Source: Gordionus sp. m RMFG-2023 (taxonomy: Eukaryota > Nematomorpha > Gordioida > Chordodea > Parachordodidae). From it: a stretch of 64,000 nucleotides of DNA. The notes under the pieces are model-generated. The model had not been told where the DNA came from. It saw only the letters and a list, made by a program, of their open reading frames with translations, and searched no databases. Shown here one piece after another: positions 38,003 through 49,800 of this stretch (the stretch's first letter is position 1; each line of letters begins with the position of its first letter). The translations under genes were made by a program, and so were the position numbers. Where the stretch lies: contig NC_088776.1 of the NCBI RefSeq assembly GCF_954871325.1, positions 6,455,985 through 6,519,984 on the forward strand, given 5' to 3'.

Positions 38003-38249
38003 ATCAAAATTAAATGGGAATTTTTTTGTTTAAAAAAAACTTGCGCAAACACTTTAGTGGGATTTCACAGGCCCTGATCAGTCACGAAAATGCTCATTCT
38101 TAAAAATTACCCAATCAAAATAAAAAAAATTTGGAATGTTTATTCCTAGATAAATTTAATAGAGCTACCGAAAATTCTAGAATACAATACTTAACCGTTT
38201 TTATTTTTATGTAATATCACACACAAGTCTAACATGCTGGGTGCTATAA

Positions 38250-38440
38250 AAATTTCGGGGCAAAAAAAATACTGGACAAAAATACCACCTCGGTCAATAC
38301 CGAAATTTTAATAAATATTTTGGTAATCGGTCAAAAGTTGTCCTGAGCCCAAAAGTACCCCCTACAAAAAGACATTGGAACAAAAAAATTCCCTGGGGCA
38401 AAAATACCTGGGACTAAAAAGAAACTGGACAAAAATATCT
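38250..38440 (+). repeat. Degenerate tandem repeat with GGACAAAAATACC-type units
   Basis: Repeated units of the form (C/G)GG-x-CAAAAATAC or GGACAAAAAT, spaced about 15-30 bases apart, occur at least seven times. Looser copies recur at about 39370-39430 (CCCGAATAAAAG, CGGACAAATAG, GGTCAAAAAC). No coding potential was seen. Confidence 0.5.
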
Positions 38441-38884
38441 AAATTTTTAGGAAATAAGAAGGAAGGGGGGAGTTTGGAAAAATACATATTATTTTCTTTC
38501 ACACATAGGTATCAATCTTTACTAAAAAAATATATTTTGGTGAGCAGTCGTTAATAATGACTGCCTCGTTATAAGAAAAGCGAAAATACGCGAAGTAATT
38601 GGGGTGATGTCAATATATATTCTGAGAACTGCAAAATAAAATTTGTTAATGAAAATTAGTTGTCTTTTCGTAAACAATTAATAAATGTATATATAACATA
38701 AAAAAAGTGTTTTTTTTAAATGACGAGTGCCAGTGGGCTGAAAGATATAAAGTGAAAAATGAAGGGTGGTGATTCGACTCACATTGGGAGAAATATTTTT
38801 TGGGACCTCCTTCTTTGAAATTACCCAGCAAGAGAGGTTGGCTAAAGATTAGAAAAATGGTAGCTAACAAGCATGGATACGGGG

Positions 38885-38985
38885 TAGTGTTATTTTTGGG
38901 CCGATTTTTAAAAACGGCAACTCAGTATTTCATTCAGCAAGCCTGAATATTTTGCTCATAGAAAAGCCGTTCAACACTAATACGG
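38885..38985. mobile_element. Palindromic MITE (family P), internally deleted copy
   Basis: GGGCCGATTTTTAAAAACGGC, CAGCAAGCCTGAATATTTTGCTCATAG and AAGCCGTTCAACACTA are family P pieces brought together in about 100 bp. Confidence 0.55.
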
Positions 38986-39073
38986 GGGTAGAGTTAATAT
39001 ACAATATATATATTTAATAAGAAGGGTTTAATAAAAAGGTAGATAACTCAATATTGTAGTATTGTGTTTTAGA

Positions 39074-39281
39074 TAGTGTTGTTAAACGGCTTAATTTGAG
39101 CTTTATATTTAATATTTTAGCCAGAGTGATATTACCTAAGCCTCCAGATTCCGCTATCAGATGTCCGAACATTTGAGCCATATGTGAGCAAAATGTTTAG
39201 GCTTGCATAATATTTTCTTGATAAACATTCAAATAGCCATTTTTAAAAATCTGCTCAAATCGAGCATTTTAACAACACTAT
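39074..39281. mobile_element. Palindromic MITE (family P), complete copy
   Basis: It begins TAGTGTTGTTAAACGGC and ends ATTTTAACAACACTA, with the standard core (GCCTCCAGATTCCGCTATCAG, GTGAGCAAAATGTTTAGGC). The whole is close to palindromic. Confidence 0.75.
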
Positions 39282-40564
39282 TTTAATGTATCAGTCATCA
39301 GAACTATTCCATGTTTATGGCTATTTTTGGTGATATCTCTTTTTCTGGAATCACGGATATAAATGCCCTAGACATATGGACCCGAATAAAAGTATTTCGG
39401 ACAAATAGAAACTGGTCAAAAACAGCTCAATTTTTTTTAAAAAAATTTAAATTATTTAAAAAATTAGTAAATTGTGTAAAATATAATTGGGGTATTTTGG
39501 TCCAGGAGATTTATTTCAACAATTCTCATTATAGTAATATGCAAATTAATTTACAAATGGCGAAATTTGTTGCTAAAATATTTATAACTCCAAATATAAA
39601 TTATCACAATGTATTTGAGGGATGAAAAATAATGAATCACTGATGTCCTAGACAAAAATACATAAATATCACAATTGTCAAATAAAAATTTAAGCGTTTT
39701 TTAAGCAATATTTTATTTTTAAAAAACAAAATTTAGTTGTAAAATTACTCTCCCAACAAATTACCTGGTTTAAATAAAACTATAAAAATAATCAAATTTG
39801 GCCAAAATTATTGATTATAAGTTACTCAGAGCGCCTTGCTCCCAAATGACATAATTGTCTTACAACAAATATTTTTGCTATTCTAAATACATTATACATT
39901 TGAGATCTGGGAAATCCAATTTACTCTAAAATATAAAAATTAATTTTTCCAAATAATAATTGATAGGTTTCTGCTAATAATCGATTTAAAAACATTGCAA
40001 AATATTTTGTCGTCTGTTTATATATTCACATTCAAAAATTAATGATATTGATTTAAAATTATATAAATAAAAAAAAGAAAATTATTATTATTACAAAACC
40101 ATAAAACCAAAAATTTCAGCATTGAAAAATGGGATACGAAAAAAAACCAACCGATTTTTTTAAAATAAAAATAAATATTTAAAACAAAAAAATTTGAATA
40201 TTTTAGTTTTTATGCAAATCTGAATTTGAAAAATTTTTTTCGTTTCCAAAAATTTTGCATGTTTGTAAATAATCATTTTTGTAGGGGCCTAAAATGCGAC
40301 AATCAAAATAATAAGGTATAATGTAATCATTTCATTTTTTTTAATATAATAATTTTCTTCCATTTCCTATTTTTTTTGTTAAATAAATAAACATATGCTA
40401 AAATCATGATCAAATTTTTCTTTTTTACCTTAAGGAGATATTTTATATTTTTATTTTGACATTTCTTAATTCGTAATACGTGAGTATAATAGTTATAAAA
40501 ATGTCTGACATAAGCAATTTTTGATCTACATGTCTTCTTGATTCCCTTCCATTCTAACTAATAA

Positions 40565-40700
40565 TGTTAAAACCCGATATTATGACCAAAATACAATTAT
40601 ATAAGTGGAGATTTTGTATCTTAGATGGCTGAAATGTTTAAACATCTTGTCAAATCTCGAGGCCTTACATATTATTTTGGTTAAAATCTTATACGGGCCT
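40565..40700. mobile_element. Palindromic MITE (family P, subfamily 2), end-truncated
   Basis: ATATTATGACCAAAATACAA and GTCAAATCTCGAGGCCTTAC with TATTATTTTGGTTAAAATC match subfamily 2. The terminal GTTGTTAAAC is not preserved on the right. Confidence 0.5.
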
Positions 40701-41866
40701 TAAATTATTTTTATTTACTCAAAGTCAAAAGGAAAATAGAAATGAGGGAAAGTGGGGGGGGGGGGTGAGGAACAAGTTTTAAGATTGGCAATAATTTTCT
40801 TTTATAAAATAATATGTAGAAAATAAAATTGTATAATAAAAAGCAAAAAATAACGATAAAACATAGCTTCGCCAAAAATAAAATTATTATTTATTTTCTT
40901 TTTTTTTCCTCCCAAAAAAATATCCAGACGTAAATAAAAAAAAGGCATTAATTTTTATTTTTCAAATTATTTCGTTTTTTATTTTTTGATAATAAATATA
41001 TTTAAAAAAGAATTACCCAAAAACCCATTGTTAAAAGAATAATATTAATTTCTTTTTATAAAAATAAAAAATATTATTTTTTTTGTAAAAATCGTGAAAA
41101 AAAATTTAATACGAAAAAATAAGTGCGGTACGTTGACATTCAAAATTTATTTTTCATTATGCGCGAAAAAAAAGGCAAAAAAAAAATGAAAGCCAGATAT
41201 AATGCCCAATTACGAAAAAATTTTTTTATTTTATTATTTTTAATTTTGTTTATTTTTGTATCCCCGAAAAAAAAATACAAACAAAAAGAAAAAATGGAGG
41301 GGTCTTACAAAAAAAAAAGAATCAAAATTTATGCGAGATTTGCTTTTTTTGTTGGAAGGGGGGGGGGGGTATTAATGAAGGAGGAAATGGGCAAAAATTT
41401 TAAATTCTTTTTACATTTTATTTATTTATTCTTTTTCTTATTACAAAAACTTTTTGAATTTGAATTAAAATGTTTCAAAAAATAAATAAATAAAATGATA
41501 AAAATAATGTTTCAAAACTATAAAAATTAATAAAAAAATAATAATTTTAGCCCGCTGTTGCCATTGAAAAATTTCGCATAATTAATTATAGTTATTTTGT
41601 TTCATTATTCCTTTTTATATTCTATGCGTCATGATGACTTAACGGTTTATTGGGGCAAAAATTAATCCTAAAAACTAAAATTTCACTTATTCGTTAAAAA
41701 AAAATTAAAATTTATTTTATAAAATAGATATATATATTTTAGAAGATAATATCCAATTTGGACCAAATTCTTTAGGAATCCTTTGCCGAAAAAAAACTTC
41801 AATATCTCAATTATACCAACAATTCGATATTCCCACTTACAATACAATTTCAAATCCTTGCCACCG

Positions 41867-42085
41867 TGCATTGTGGTTGCATTGCGTTTAATCCAAAAAG
41901 ACAATACTATATAGCGCAATGCTATTCCAATGCATTATGGAGATGCAATTTAAATCGGCGTAAGTTTTGGAAAAATATCCTTAAAAAAAAACAGTAATAT
42001 ATTATAATTGTCACTTTGCATTGTGATTGCATTGCGCTTGTTTTAATTAAATATATACAGCGCTTGCTTTCCTAGTGCAGAATGA
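41867..42085. repeat. Pair of small palindromes with TGCATTG...GCATTGCG arms
   Basis: At 41867-41934 TGCATTGTGGTTGCATTGCG is followed about 30 bases later by its near reverse complement GCGCAATGCTATTCCAATGCA. A second, more decayed copy begins at 42018 (TGCATTGTGATTGCATTGCG). This suggests a foldback MITE present twice. Confidence 0.5.
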
Positions 42086-44639
42086 AAGTTATTCGAATTC
42101 TCAAAAAGAATTTTAAAGTACAACTAGATTGTATTGATATAAGTATTTGTTTTTTATGATATATTATTGTCGAATTTGAACGATTTACAAATTGTTATTT
42201 ATTACAAAAGGACAATTTAAATATATATTTTTTCACTGGTATTCCTGTAACGTACATTTCCCTAAACTATGTCCAAGTGTTTATTATAATTCCATCTATT
42301 TGTGTATATTTTCCTTCCATAATTTGAAATTAATATCAGGTATTTCGCCACAATTGACCACTGGATTGCTATAATTTTAAAATTTTGCAGATTAATATGA
42401 ATGAACCGAATTAAAAGTACAATTATATAATGGGTATATGATCAACTTTCTAGATTTAAATATTTAGAGTAAATTTAAATGACAGTGAGAAATAATTATC
42501 GGCATAATTCCCTTTTTTCAAGTTCAATATAAATAATTTTAATATAAGAAACCTTCGAATTTTGATGTTTAGAATGTGTTACAACAAATACCAAAATATT
42601 ATAATATCTCTTCTCAACTTAGCAATAAGAAAATATGAATTAAACAACTAATACGAATATTTAATTAATTCCTATTAATTTACGGATAATAAATTACAAA
42701 AATTAATATTTTCATAATGTTGTAAAGTAAGAAAAAGGCCTTCTGATGAATAATATCGATTATATAACGTCACGACAATGAATTTGTGATAGTCCTCATT
42801 TTTTTCTACGATATTAAAATTTTTAAACCTCCATTGCCTAGATGGGAAAAATATCAAAAGGTAAGGTTGGGTTTTTCTTACCTCAAATTAAACATTTTAA
42901 GCTCTTATATTTAAAAAAAACGTTTCTTCTTTTCAACTTGAGCAGTATTTTTTTAAGAAATGCAAAAAGCAGACAATGTTCTCTTTTTTTAAAGTCAAAA
43001 GACGTTTTCATTTAAAATATTTGAAATATAACAAACGATTTAATTTGCAAGCTTCAAGTGTTTTATTTTTTCAATTAATCATTTTTGACTTGATTATATT
43101 TCAAAAATTTGGCTTTACTTCATATTAATTGATCCAACCACGATAGACAAAAAGGTTACTGGAAACAATGACGTCAAAATGCAAGTAACCCTTTTTTAAA
43201 ATATAACTGTCCACTTAATGCATAACATTATCCTTTAACGTTAGGAAGGGGGGGGGATTGTGCAATTGCATAATTAAAATTATATTTCATATATTACTAG
43301 TTTTCAGAGTCTTTATCATCATTTGCTTAGGGGATATAGGCATTTAGAAGATTGGCATAGAATTTTTATGGAGGAAGCAAAAACTAAATAAATACGGTAC
43401 CAAATATAATAGAGAAACTTTTTAATGGCTATTGTAGATTATTTCTTTAATTTAAAGAATTAGGAGAATTCCTTTCGGTTCAAAAGGGAATTAACTATTT
43501 TATATTTTAGAGCTATGAATCCTAAAGATTATTTCAGAATAGTATTTTACAAACATGCTTAAGACATTTTTTAATACCTTAATTTATTTAAGGTTATAAT
43601 AATAATTAACAATCTTAGAAGAAATTAGTTAAATCATATCAGCACTCATATTGAAATGTAAGTGAACACCCTGTATTTTGCAATCAATTTACCAATCAGG
43701 CTAATATATCGACAATTCTGATTCTTACTAGAATTCTGATGAGGTGACTTGTAGAAATATCGATGGAGGCTGTAAATTAGAAAGAAATAGTTTATGTTTA
43801 TAGTATGATCTATTTAGTAGAACATTTTAATAGGGTTAGCCTCCCACTCCTATGATGTAGCCTATGCCAACATTTTGATATTGCTGTTGAAAAAAATTAC
43901 ATGGGTGTTGTATTAAATATCCGGAATAAAGGCAATTAGAGTATATCTTTGCATCATTTTTTTATTTTAAATAATCGAAAAAACGGTTTCCTTTTCTTTC
44001 GCTATATAATGAAGATTAACTGTAACGAGGCTAATATATTTTCAATATTTTATTATTCGAATCAAAAAATTTGTTTGCTCGTAATATTTTCGAGTAATTT
44101 TTACGAGCAAACATACCTTTCAAAATTTTAAAAAAGTTGGTCATAAATCAACTAAAAACTATTATAATTGAACGTTTACCTTTAAATCTTATCCGCTAAC
44201 AATGATAATTATATACTACCCAAACTAAAAAATAATTTCGGGTTTACATTTTATTAGCAATCTTTACATGCGAGTTTTTATTTCTAATTTCGTGTTTAGT
44301 TATTGTTTTAAACAGGGTTTCGAACCGGACTAATCGATATAATTTTCTGAATTGTGACCCAACCGTTATAAAGAGAATATAAAAAGAGATAACTGAACTG
44401 TTATAAATAAATTCGTGATTAAAATTGTTTATACAATTAAATCGCCATTATCTTCATATCATTCAATACCAAGTTTATAATTTTTACTTTATATACTCAA
44501 TTTTATAGAGATCAGGTAAATTACTAGTTAATTAGATAAGAAATAATTTTTACGATTAAATTAAATAAAGAATTATAAAAATATAAATTCTAAAGATCAT
44601 TCTCTAAGAATAGGTTAACGTCTGTTACTTTTTCTGCTT

Positions 44640-44945
44640 CAGTTCATTATTTGAGCCCGTTTTTCAAAATTTAAAAATCTGATTTTACCGAAAATGTATG
44701 CCATAATTAATACCCACCATATGAATTTCAGACAATATTTTCATGAACTTTTAAACTTAATATAATTTATAGTTTTCCATATTTTTTATATGAATTATAA
44801 TTGACTCAAAGATTAACAGCAAAATTGTCTACAATTCACAAGGTTGGTATTCCAAATATGCAGATTTCTAAATTTAAAAAAAAACGCGCTCAAACAAATG
44901 ATTTAAAGTTATAAAATCAACACATTGACGCTAACATATATATGG
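44640..44945. repeat. Dispersed repeat R, copy 1
   Basis: It shares GAGCCCGTTTTT, AATCTGATTTTACCGAAAATGTAT, CCACCATATGAATTTCAGAC-like and GACGCTAACATATAT stretches, in the same order, with the blocks at 46529-46840, 55700-55899 and 63312-63560. No frame is conserved and the superfamily is unknown. Confidence 0.5.
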
Positions 44946-45189
44946 TTTATGATTAATTTTTTTAAAAATCAAATTTATGAAAACCGGGATGAACCGAAAA
45001 GAACAGTTATAAATTCTAAACCTAACTGATAAAATTTCTTCATAAAAAAACCGAAATGGAGCAAAATCTTTATAAAATTTTTAACTAAAAACCAAACTGC
45101 TGTACTTGTTCGAAGCCCATGTTTTAAATGGTCATAAAATGTCAGAGTGAATGAAAGATCACCCGCTTTTAAATATCTGCTAAAAATAG

Positions 45190-45393
45190 TTAACATTTAG
45201 TTTTTCTAATCTCAAATGCCTCGTGGAATGCAATTGAACCTATTATCCAGGAGAAAATTCTTGATTTACATGAAGGAATTAATTTAGCCATAACCGAGAA
45301 AATCCACCTGGCCAGATAAGCGATTAGAGACATTATTAACAAATTATTGATTCCATCATATTTGCTGGCATTGGCGTCAAAATGTGACAACAT
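45190..45393. other. Possible coding relic of uncertain strand
   Basis: GC content here is clearly above the flanks. On the minus strand a 67-codon frame contains a hydrophobic stretch (NNLLIMSLIAYLARWIFSVM). On the plus strand an equally protein-like frame reads NAIEPIIQEKILDLHEGIN and continues after one stop. The two cannot both be real. I see no splice partners or known family, so it may be a decayed transposon piece. Confidence 0.25.
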
Positions 45394-45998
45394 CCATGGA
45401 TAAAGTTTACAACAAATTGTTTATTTGACTCAAAAATTAGGAGATAGGACGACTTTCTTAAATTTTATAAAATGTTTATTTTATACCGTAACTATACTTT
45501 TTAATTTATAGGCCAAGGAAAAAAATATATTAACAGTTAACCAAAAGAAGAAACGATACTATTTCGCAAAGAAATATAAAGATTGTACCCTTATCAAATA
45601 GTCAAAGTTGTTTTTGGCCACGGGTCTAAGATTATATAGAAATATGAGAATATTCATAATAATGTGGTACACAAGCCAAATAAAGCATTCCATCCTGATA
45701 AATAAAAAATGTTCGGGAAAATTAAATCTAAGCACCGCAAGACATTGTTCGAGACAATGTTAAGGCTTCAGTTCGTTATTAGATCTAAAAGGGACTTTTC
45801 TAAATTTTGACCCATATTAGCATGTGATTACACGAATCAAAATGATATTTTTATTTATGCTGTAACTCTTGACATATTCAATTTTTTTTAAAACAAATTC
45901 TTGTTTATATGCGCAGTTAGAAGTATATTTAATATTACTAACTTAATCGCATAAAATAAATAACCCGAATTGTTTTTGGTTAGTATATGTATTGAGAT

Positions 45999-46513
45999 TA
46001 GTGATCTGCATCGGGCCTAATTTTTCAAGCCCGACCCGACCCGAAATTTTTTTTAAAAAGTTTTGCCGGCCCAAATCCGAAATTTTTTTAAAAAGTTTTG
46101 CCTGCCCGAGTTCCCGGCCCGAATCCGAATTTTTTTTGAAAAGTGTTGCCGGCCCGGCCCGAATCTGAAATTTATTTTAAAAAAATTTACCGACCCGGCC
46201 AGGCCCGAATTTATTTAAATATAGAAATTAATTTTTATAATTACTTAAAATAAAAGACATATGTTATATAGCGTTTAGTTTCAATAAATTAAATCAAAAT
46301 TTTTTTATTTTACATAAAAAATTCAATATAAAATTGATAAATTTAGATATATTTAATAAAATTTCTAAAGTCCGACCCGACCCGGCCCGAAATTTTTTAA
46401 AAATATTAGGCCCGGCCTAGCCCGAACCCGATTATTTTAAATAGAAATAGGCCCGAGCCCGGCCTGAAGCTCGTACGCCGGACTCGGGCCGGGCCTAACT
46501 TTGCAGATCTCTA
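45999..46513. mobile_element. GC-rich hAT-type MITE (family G), 515 bp, perfect 8-bp duplication
   Basis: The ends are TAGTGATCTGCATCGGGCC and GGGCCTAACTTTGCAGATCTCTA. ATTGAGAT flanks it exactly on both sides (45991-45998 and 46514-46521). Inside, a unit of about 35-45 bp (CCCGAATCCGAAATTTTTTT then AAAAGTTTTGCCGGCC) is repeated about four times on the left. No open frame. It lies about 330 bp past the stop codon of the peroxidase gene. Confidence 0.92.
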
Positions 46514-46528
46514 ATTGAGATATGGAAT

Positions 46529-46840
46529 CCGTGGGGATTCGGATTCTCCCTATTTTAAATCATTTGCGGAGCGCGATTTTTAAATTTTATGATTTGACCG
46601 GAAATGTATATCAGCATTTCTTAAGAGTACCCACATGAATTTCAAACGATTTTACCGCGGACTTTAAAATTTTTTTTCATATAAATTAAGAAATACGCAA
46701 AGGTTTATGGCGAAAAAAGTCAGAAATTAATAGGGTCAATACTCTACACATTTTGGAATAACGTTTCAGAATAAATAGGATTTATAAAATAGCTTCAGTA
46801 AATGATTTAAAATCGGGGAATTCTTAATTCACCATAGATT
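46529..46840. repeat. Dispersed repeat R, copy 2 (3' flank of peroxidase 1)
   Basis: It aligns with copy 4 at 63312-63560 through GGATTCTC...TATTT.AAATC and GAAATGTATA, and with copy 1 through GACCGGAAATGTAT and CCCACATGAATTTCAAACGA. It occupies the region just after the peroxidase 1 stop codon, so it may be transcribed as 3' UTR. Confidence 0.55.
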
Positions 46841-46847
46841 TCATATC

Positions 46848-49800
46848 TCAATACGACATATATAAAATCGAATCAAATGCTAAAATATACTTTAAACTTG
46901 GTTGTCTAAAAACATTTCGTTGTATGGTTGTGATAGTATCTGTATTGGTACAAGTAATCTTGCTCAAAGTTATTTTCCTGATTTCTTGTAGTTGTTCTGT
47001 TAGGATATTATTTTGTTGTGACCAGAAAATTTAAAGTCAAATAATATTTGAAATTAATAATATAATTTTTATAAAAACCTGGTTTAAATGGGTTATCAAT
47101 AATGCCGAGTTTGGGAAAATTTTCATACCAAAATCTATCACCAAATCTCATATTATGGAATTGTAAACCGACTATGCACGAAAATGTAGGACCTAGAATG
47201 CCAATATTATTTGTAGGTAATTCAGAGACACCTGCAGGAAATAAATCGATATCATCTGGGTGTCTGTTAAAATTTAAATTATGAATATAATTTTTATTAT
47301 TTAGAATATTTTATTAATAATAATCGTTGATACAAGAATAAGGATTTAATAGTTGCTATAAGAATAAATAGATTTTATTATTTTAAACGAATTTAATATA
47401 ATATATGAATATGTCCTAATGTAATAAGTAGGTGACACCATGTTGGTAGTTAGATTGAACATAATTTTTTTTCTGTATAGAATAGCTATTTTCCTGAGAC
47501 ATCTTCAATTCTAGGGTTTTTCCCACAAATTTCTTTAAAAATATGATATAAGCTAATATTTTGCTTTTGGGTATGCCTTATCCAAGGCCATTTGAGTTTA
47601 AATGCGGGAAGTATTATTACGAAAATAAATATATTGAATCTTAACACTTACTATAGTTAAAAATATTAAAATATAAGTATTGATTTGTAATAATTTTAAA
47701 TTAGATTAGAAGTATTAGTATTTATATTTTATTCAAATTATTATGTTAGCCTCGAGATTTGGCAAATAACCTTCCAACCCTATCTGCCATCTGTATAAGC
47801 AAAACTTTAAGCTTACATTATATTATTTTGGTTTTAATCTTAATCGGTTTTTAAAAATCGAATCGAATCGGGCTTTTTAACAACATTAAGAAGTATACAC
47901 TCCGGGGGTTTTGGAAAATGATTGAAGGAAAAAAAGGAAAGTATATAATAAAATTCCATTTTATTTTAAATATTAAATTCTGAATTTCGCGAATTTGTAA
48001 CACCATTTTTTTTGTTGTTGCTTCGATGACGCAACCGCTCATCACTCAAGAACCTATTAAATAAATCCACTAGATGATAGTACATTTGAATAAGTAAAAT
48101 TTTTATAAAATTCATATCCCGTGAAACATAATTTAACAAATGATCAATGATACTATTAACTTAGCTGACGATTCATACATTAAAATCTATAAAAGAAGAC
48201 GCATACATTGAAGTCTGCCATTGAAAGATGTTTAGACCAAATTTGAAAGGCATTTAGTTATAATCTTCAATGGCGTCTACTACAGCTAATGATATTGATT
48301 GACTACAGCTGCAGTTTATGTACACTTTTAAGAAATAAATCTTCAAACTAGATTAGTATCAATGTAATTGCTGATAAGATTTCTTATTCTTTTTTTTTAA
48401 CATTCATAAATAAAATTATGCATTTAAAACAAATGGAAAATTTCTCTCTAAAAAGGGCATAGATAAAAACACAACTAATGAAATTATCATGTCAATCATA
48501 AACTGGATTATGTTTTTCTTACGTAATAATTAACACGAAACTATATATAGCCATTAGGTTGCGAATTACGAATTTTTAAGAAGAAAAAAATAATTGAAGA
48601 CCTGCCAGTTAAAATTTTAAGGCGGAATTTTTACCGTCACTTATGTCATGACACACATCAATTTTTTTCTGTAATTATTTATGATCGGCGACAGTTATTA
48701 ACCTTAATAAAAAATATAAATAATTTTTTTTAAAAAAATTGATCTATATGAATGATAAATACTTGTAAACATTGGAGAAACGTTCTGCAGCACCTGGAAA
48801 CATTTCTTCTTCCATTGAGTAGAAATCTTCAAATCTAGTGAATCCGCAAAATTGGCGCCACTCATTGTAACCAGGAACTCCGTGTTCTCGTCCTCTCATT
48901 AAATTGAGAACCATTAAATCCATACCTAATTAACAATTAAAAGAAAATACAATTTCAATGTATCTAAAAAATCAAATATTATTTTAGGCTATGACCAAAA
49001 TATTAAAAAAACTAAATTAATATACTTTCTTAACTTTATCGAAAAAAGTATTTTTAATTTAAAAATAAAACAGTGGCCAAAATCATTTTTTTTAGGAAAT
49101 TACGAGAGTTTATTAATTTTTTAATGTTAAAGAAATTATAAAAATTTAATAAATTTTAGCTTAAAGTTTATAAAGTTGCGAAATTTTTACGAAAGAAAAA
49201 GTAAGCCTAAGCAGTATATTAATTTATATTTTTTAAAATTATAATAAGAAATGGGCAGTTATAATAATAAAAATGGGAAGTATAAAAATAATCTGGTAAA
49301 AAATTATGAATTTCAAAATTTACAAAACTTTTAAAAAATTTTATCGGAAGATTTTGGACGTTTCATAATTTTCTAATTACGAAAGTTCTTAAATTTTCAG
49401 GATGTCATACCATAAAAAGAGTTTTTTTTCCTTCTATCTTTTAGATTTACAAAATTTTCTAATAACTTTCAGGTTGTTTGGCAAATAATAAACTATTTAA
49501 GCCTCTCCTTTGCCATAGTCCACCTAAATATATCTTTATTGATTAATTTTAATCTTAAAAGATTTCGTTGGCACCCTAATAAATAGCAAATTTATCTGCC
49601 ACCCCGGGCAAATGATCCAAAAAGTCCATGCCTAGCTGGCTCTGGTGCATTTGCTCTATCGATGTGAAATTAAAATGGAAAAAGACTTGCAAATAAAAGT
49701 TAAAAATGAGGATTTTAACTCCTATATTTTAACATTGAACGCGTTATAAAAGCAGAGTTAAAAGTAGATCCAAACTAGGCTTTAGCATTCTTGTTTTAAT

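Larger units (their letters stand above)
34047..46847. other. Gene-poor intergenic region rich in MITEs
   Basis: Over 12.8 kb I find no exon chain with family similarity. Named repeats inside are listed separately. The longest open frame (41123-41485) is a Lys/Phe homopolymer frame over A/T and G runs and is not a credible gene. The minus-strand frame 42675-42857 has protein-like composition but no splice partners. Confidence 0.6.

Noticed and set aside
41123-41485. 120-codon plus-strand open frame
   Set aside because: Composition is Lys, Phe and Gly runs from A, T and G homopolymers; no splice context, domain or elevated coding signal.
42675-42857. 60-codon minus-strand frame with protein-like composition
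   Set aside because: No splice partners, family similarity or GC rise; not enough to call a gene.
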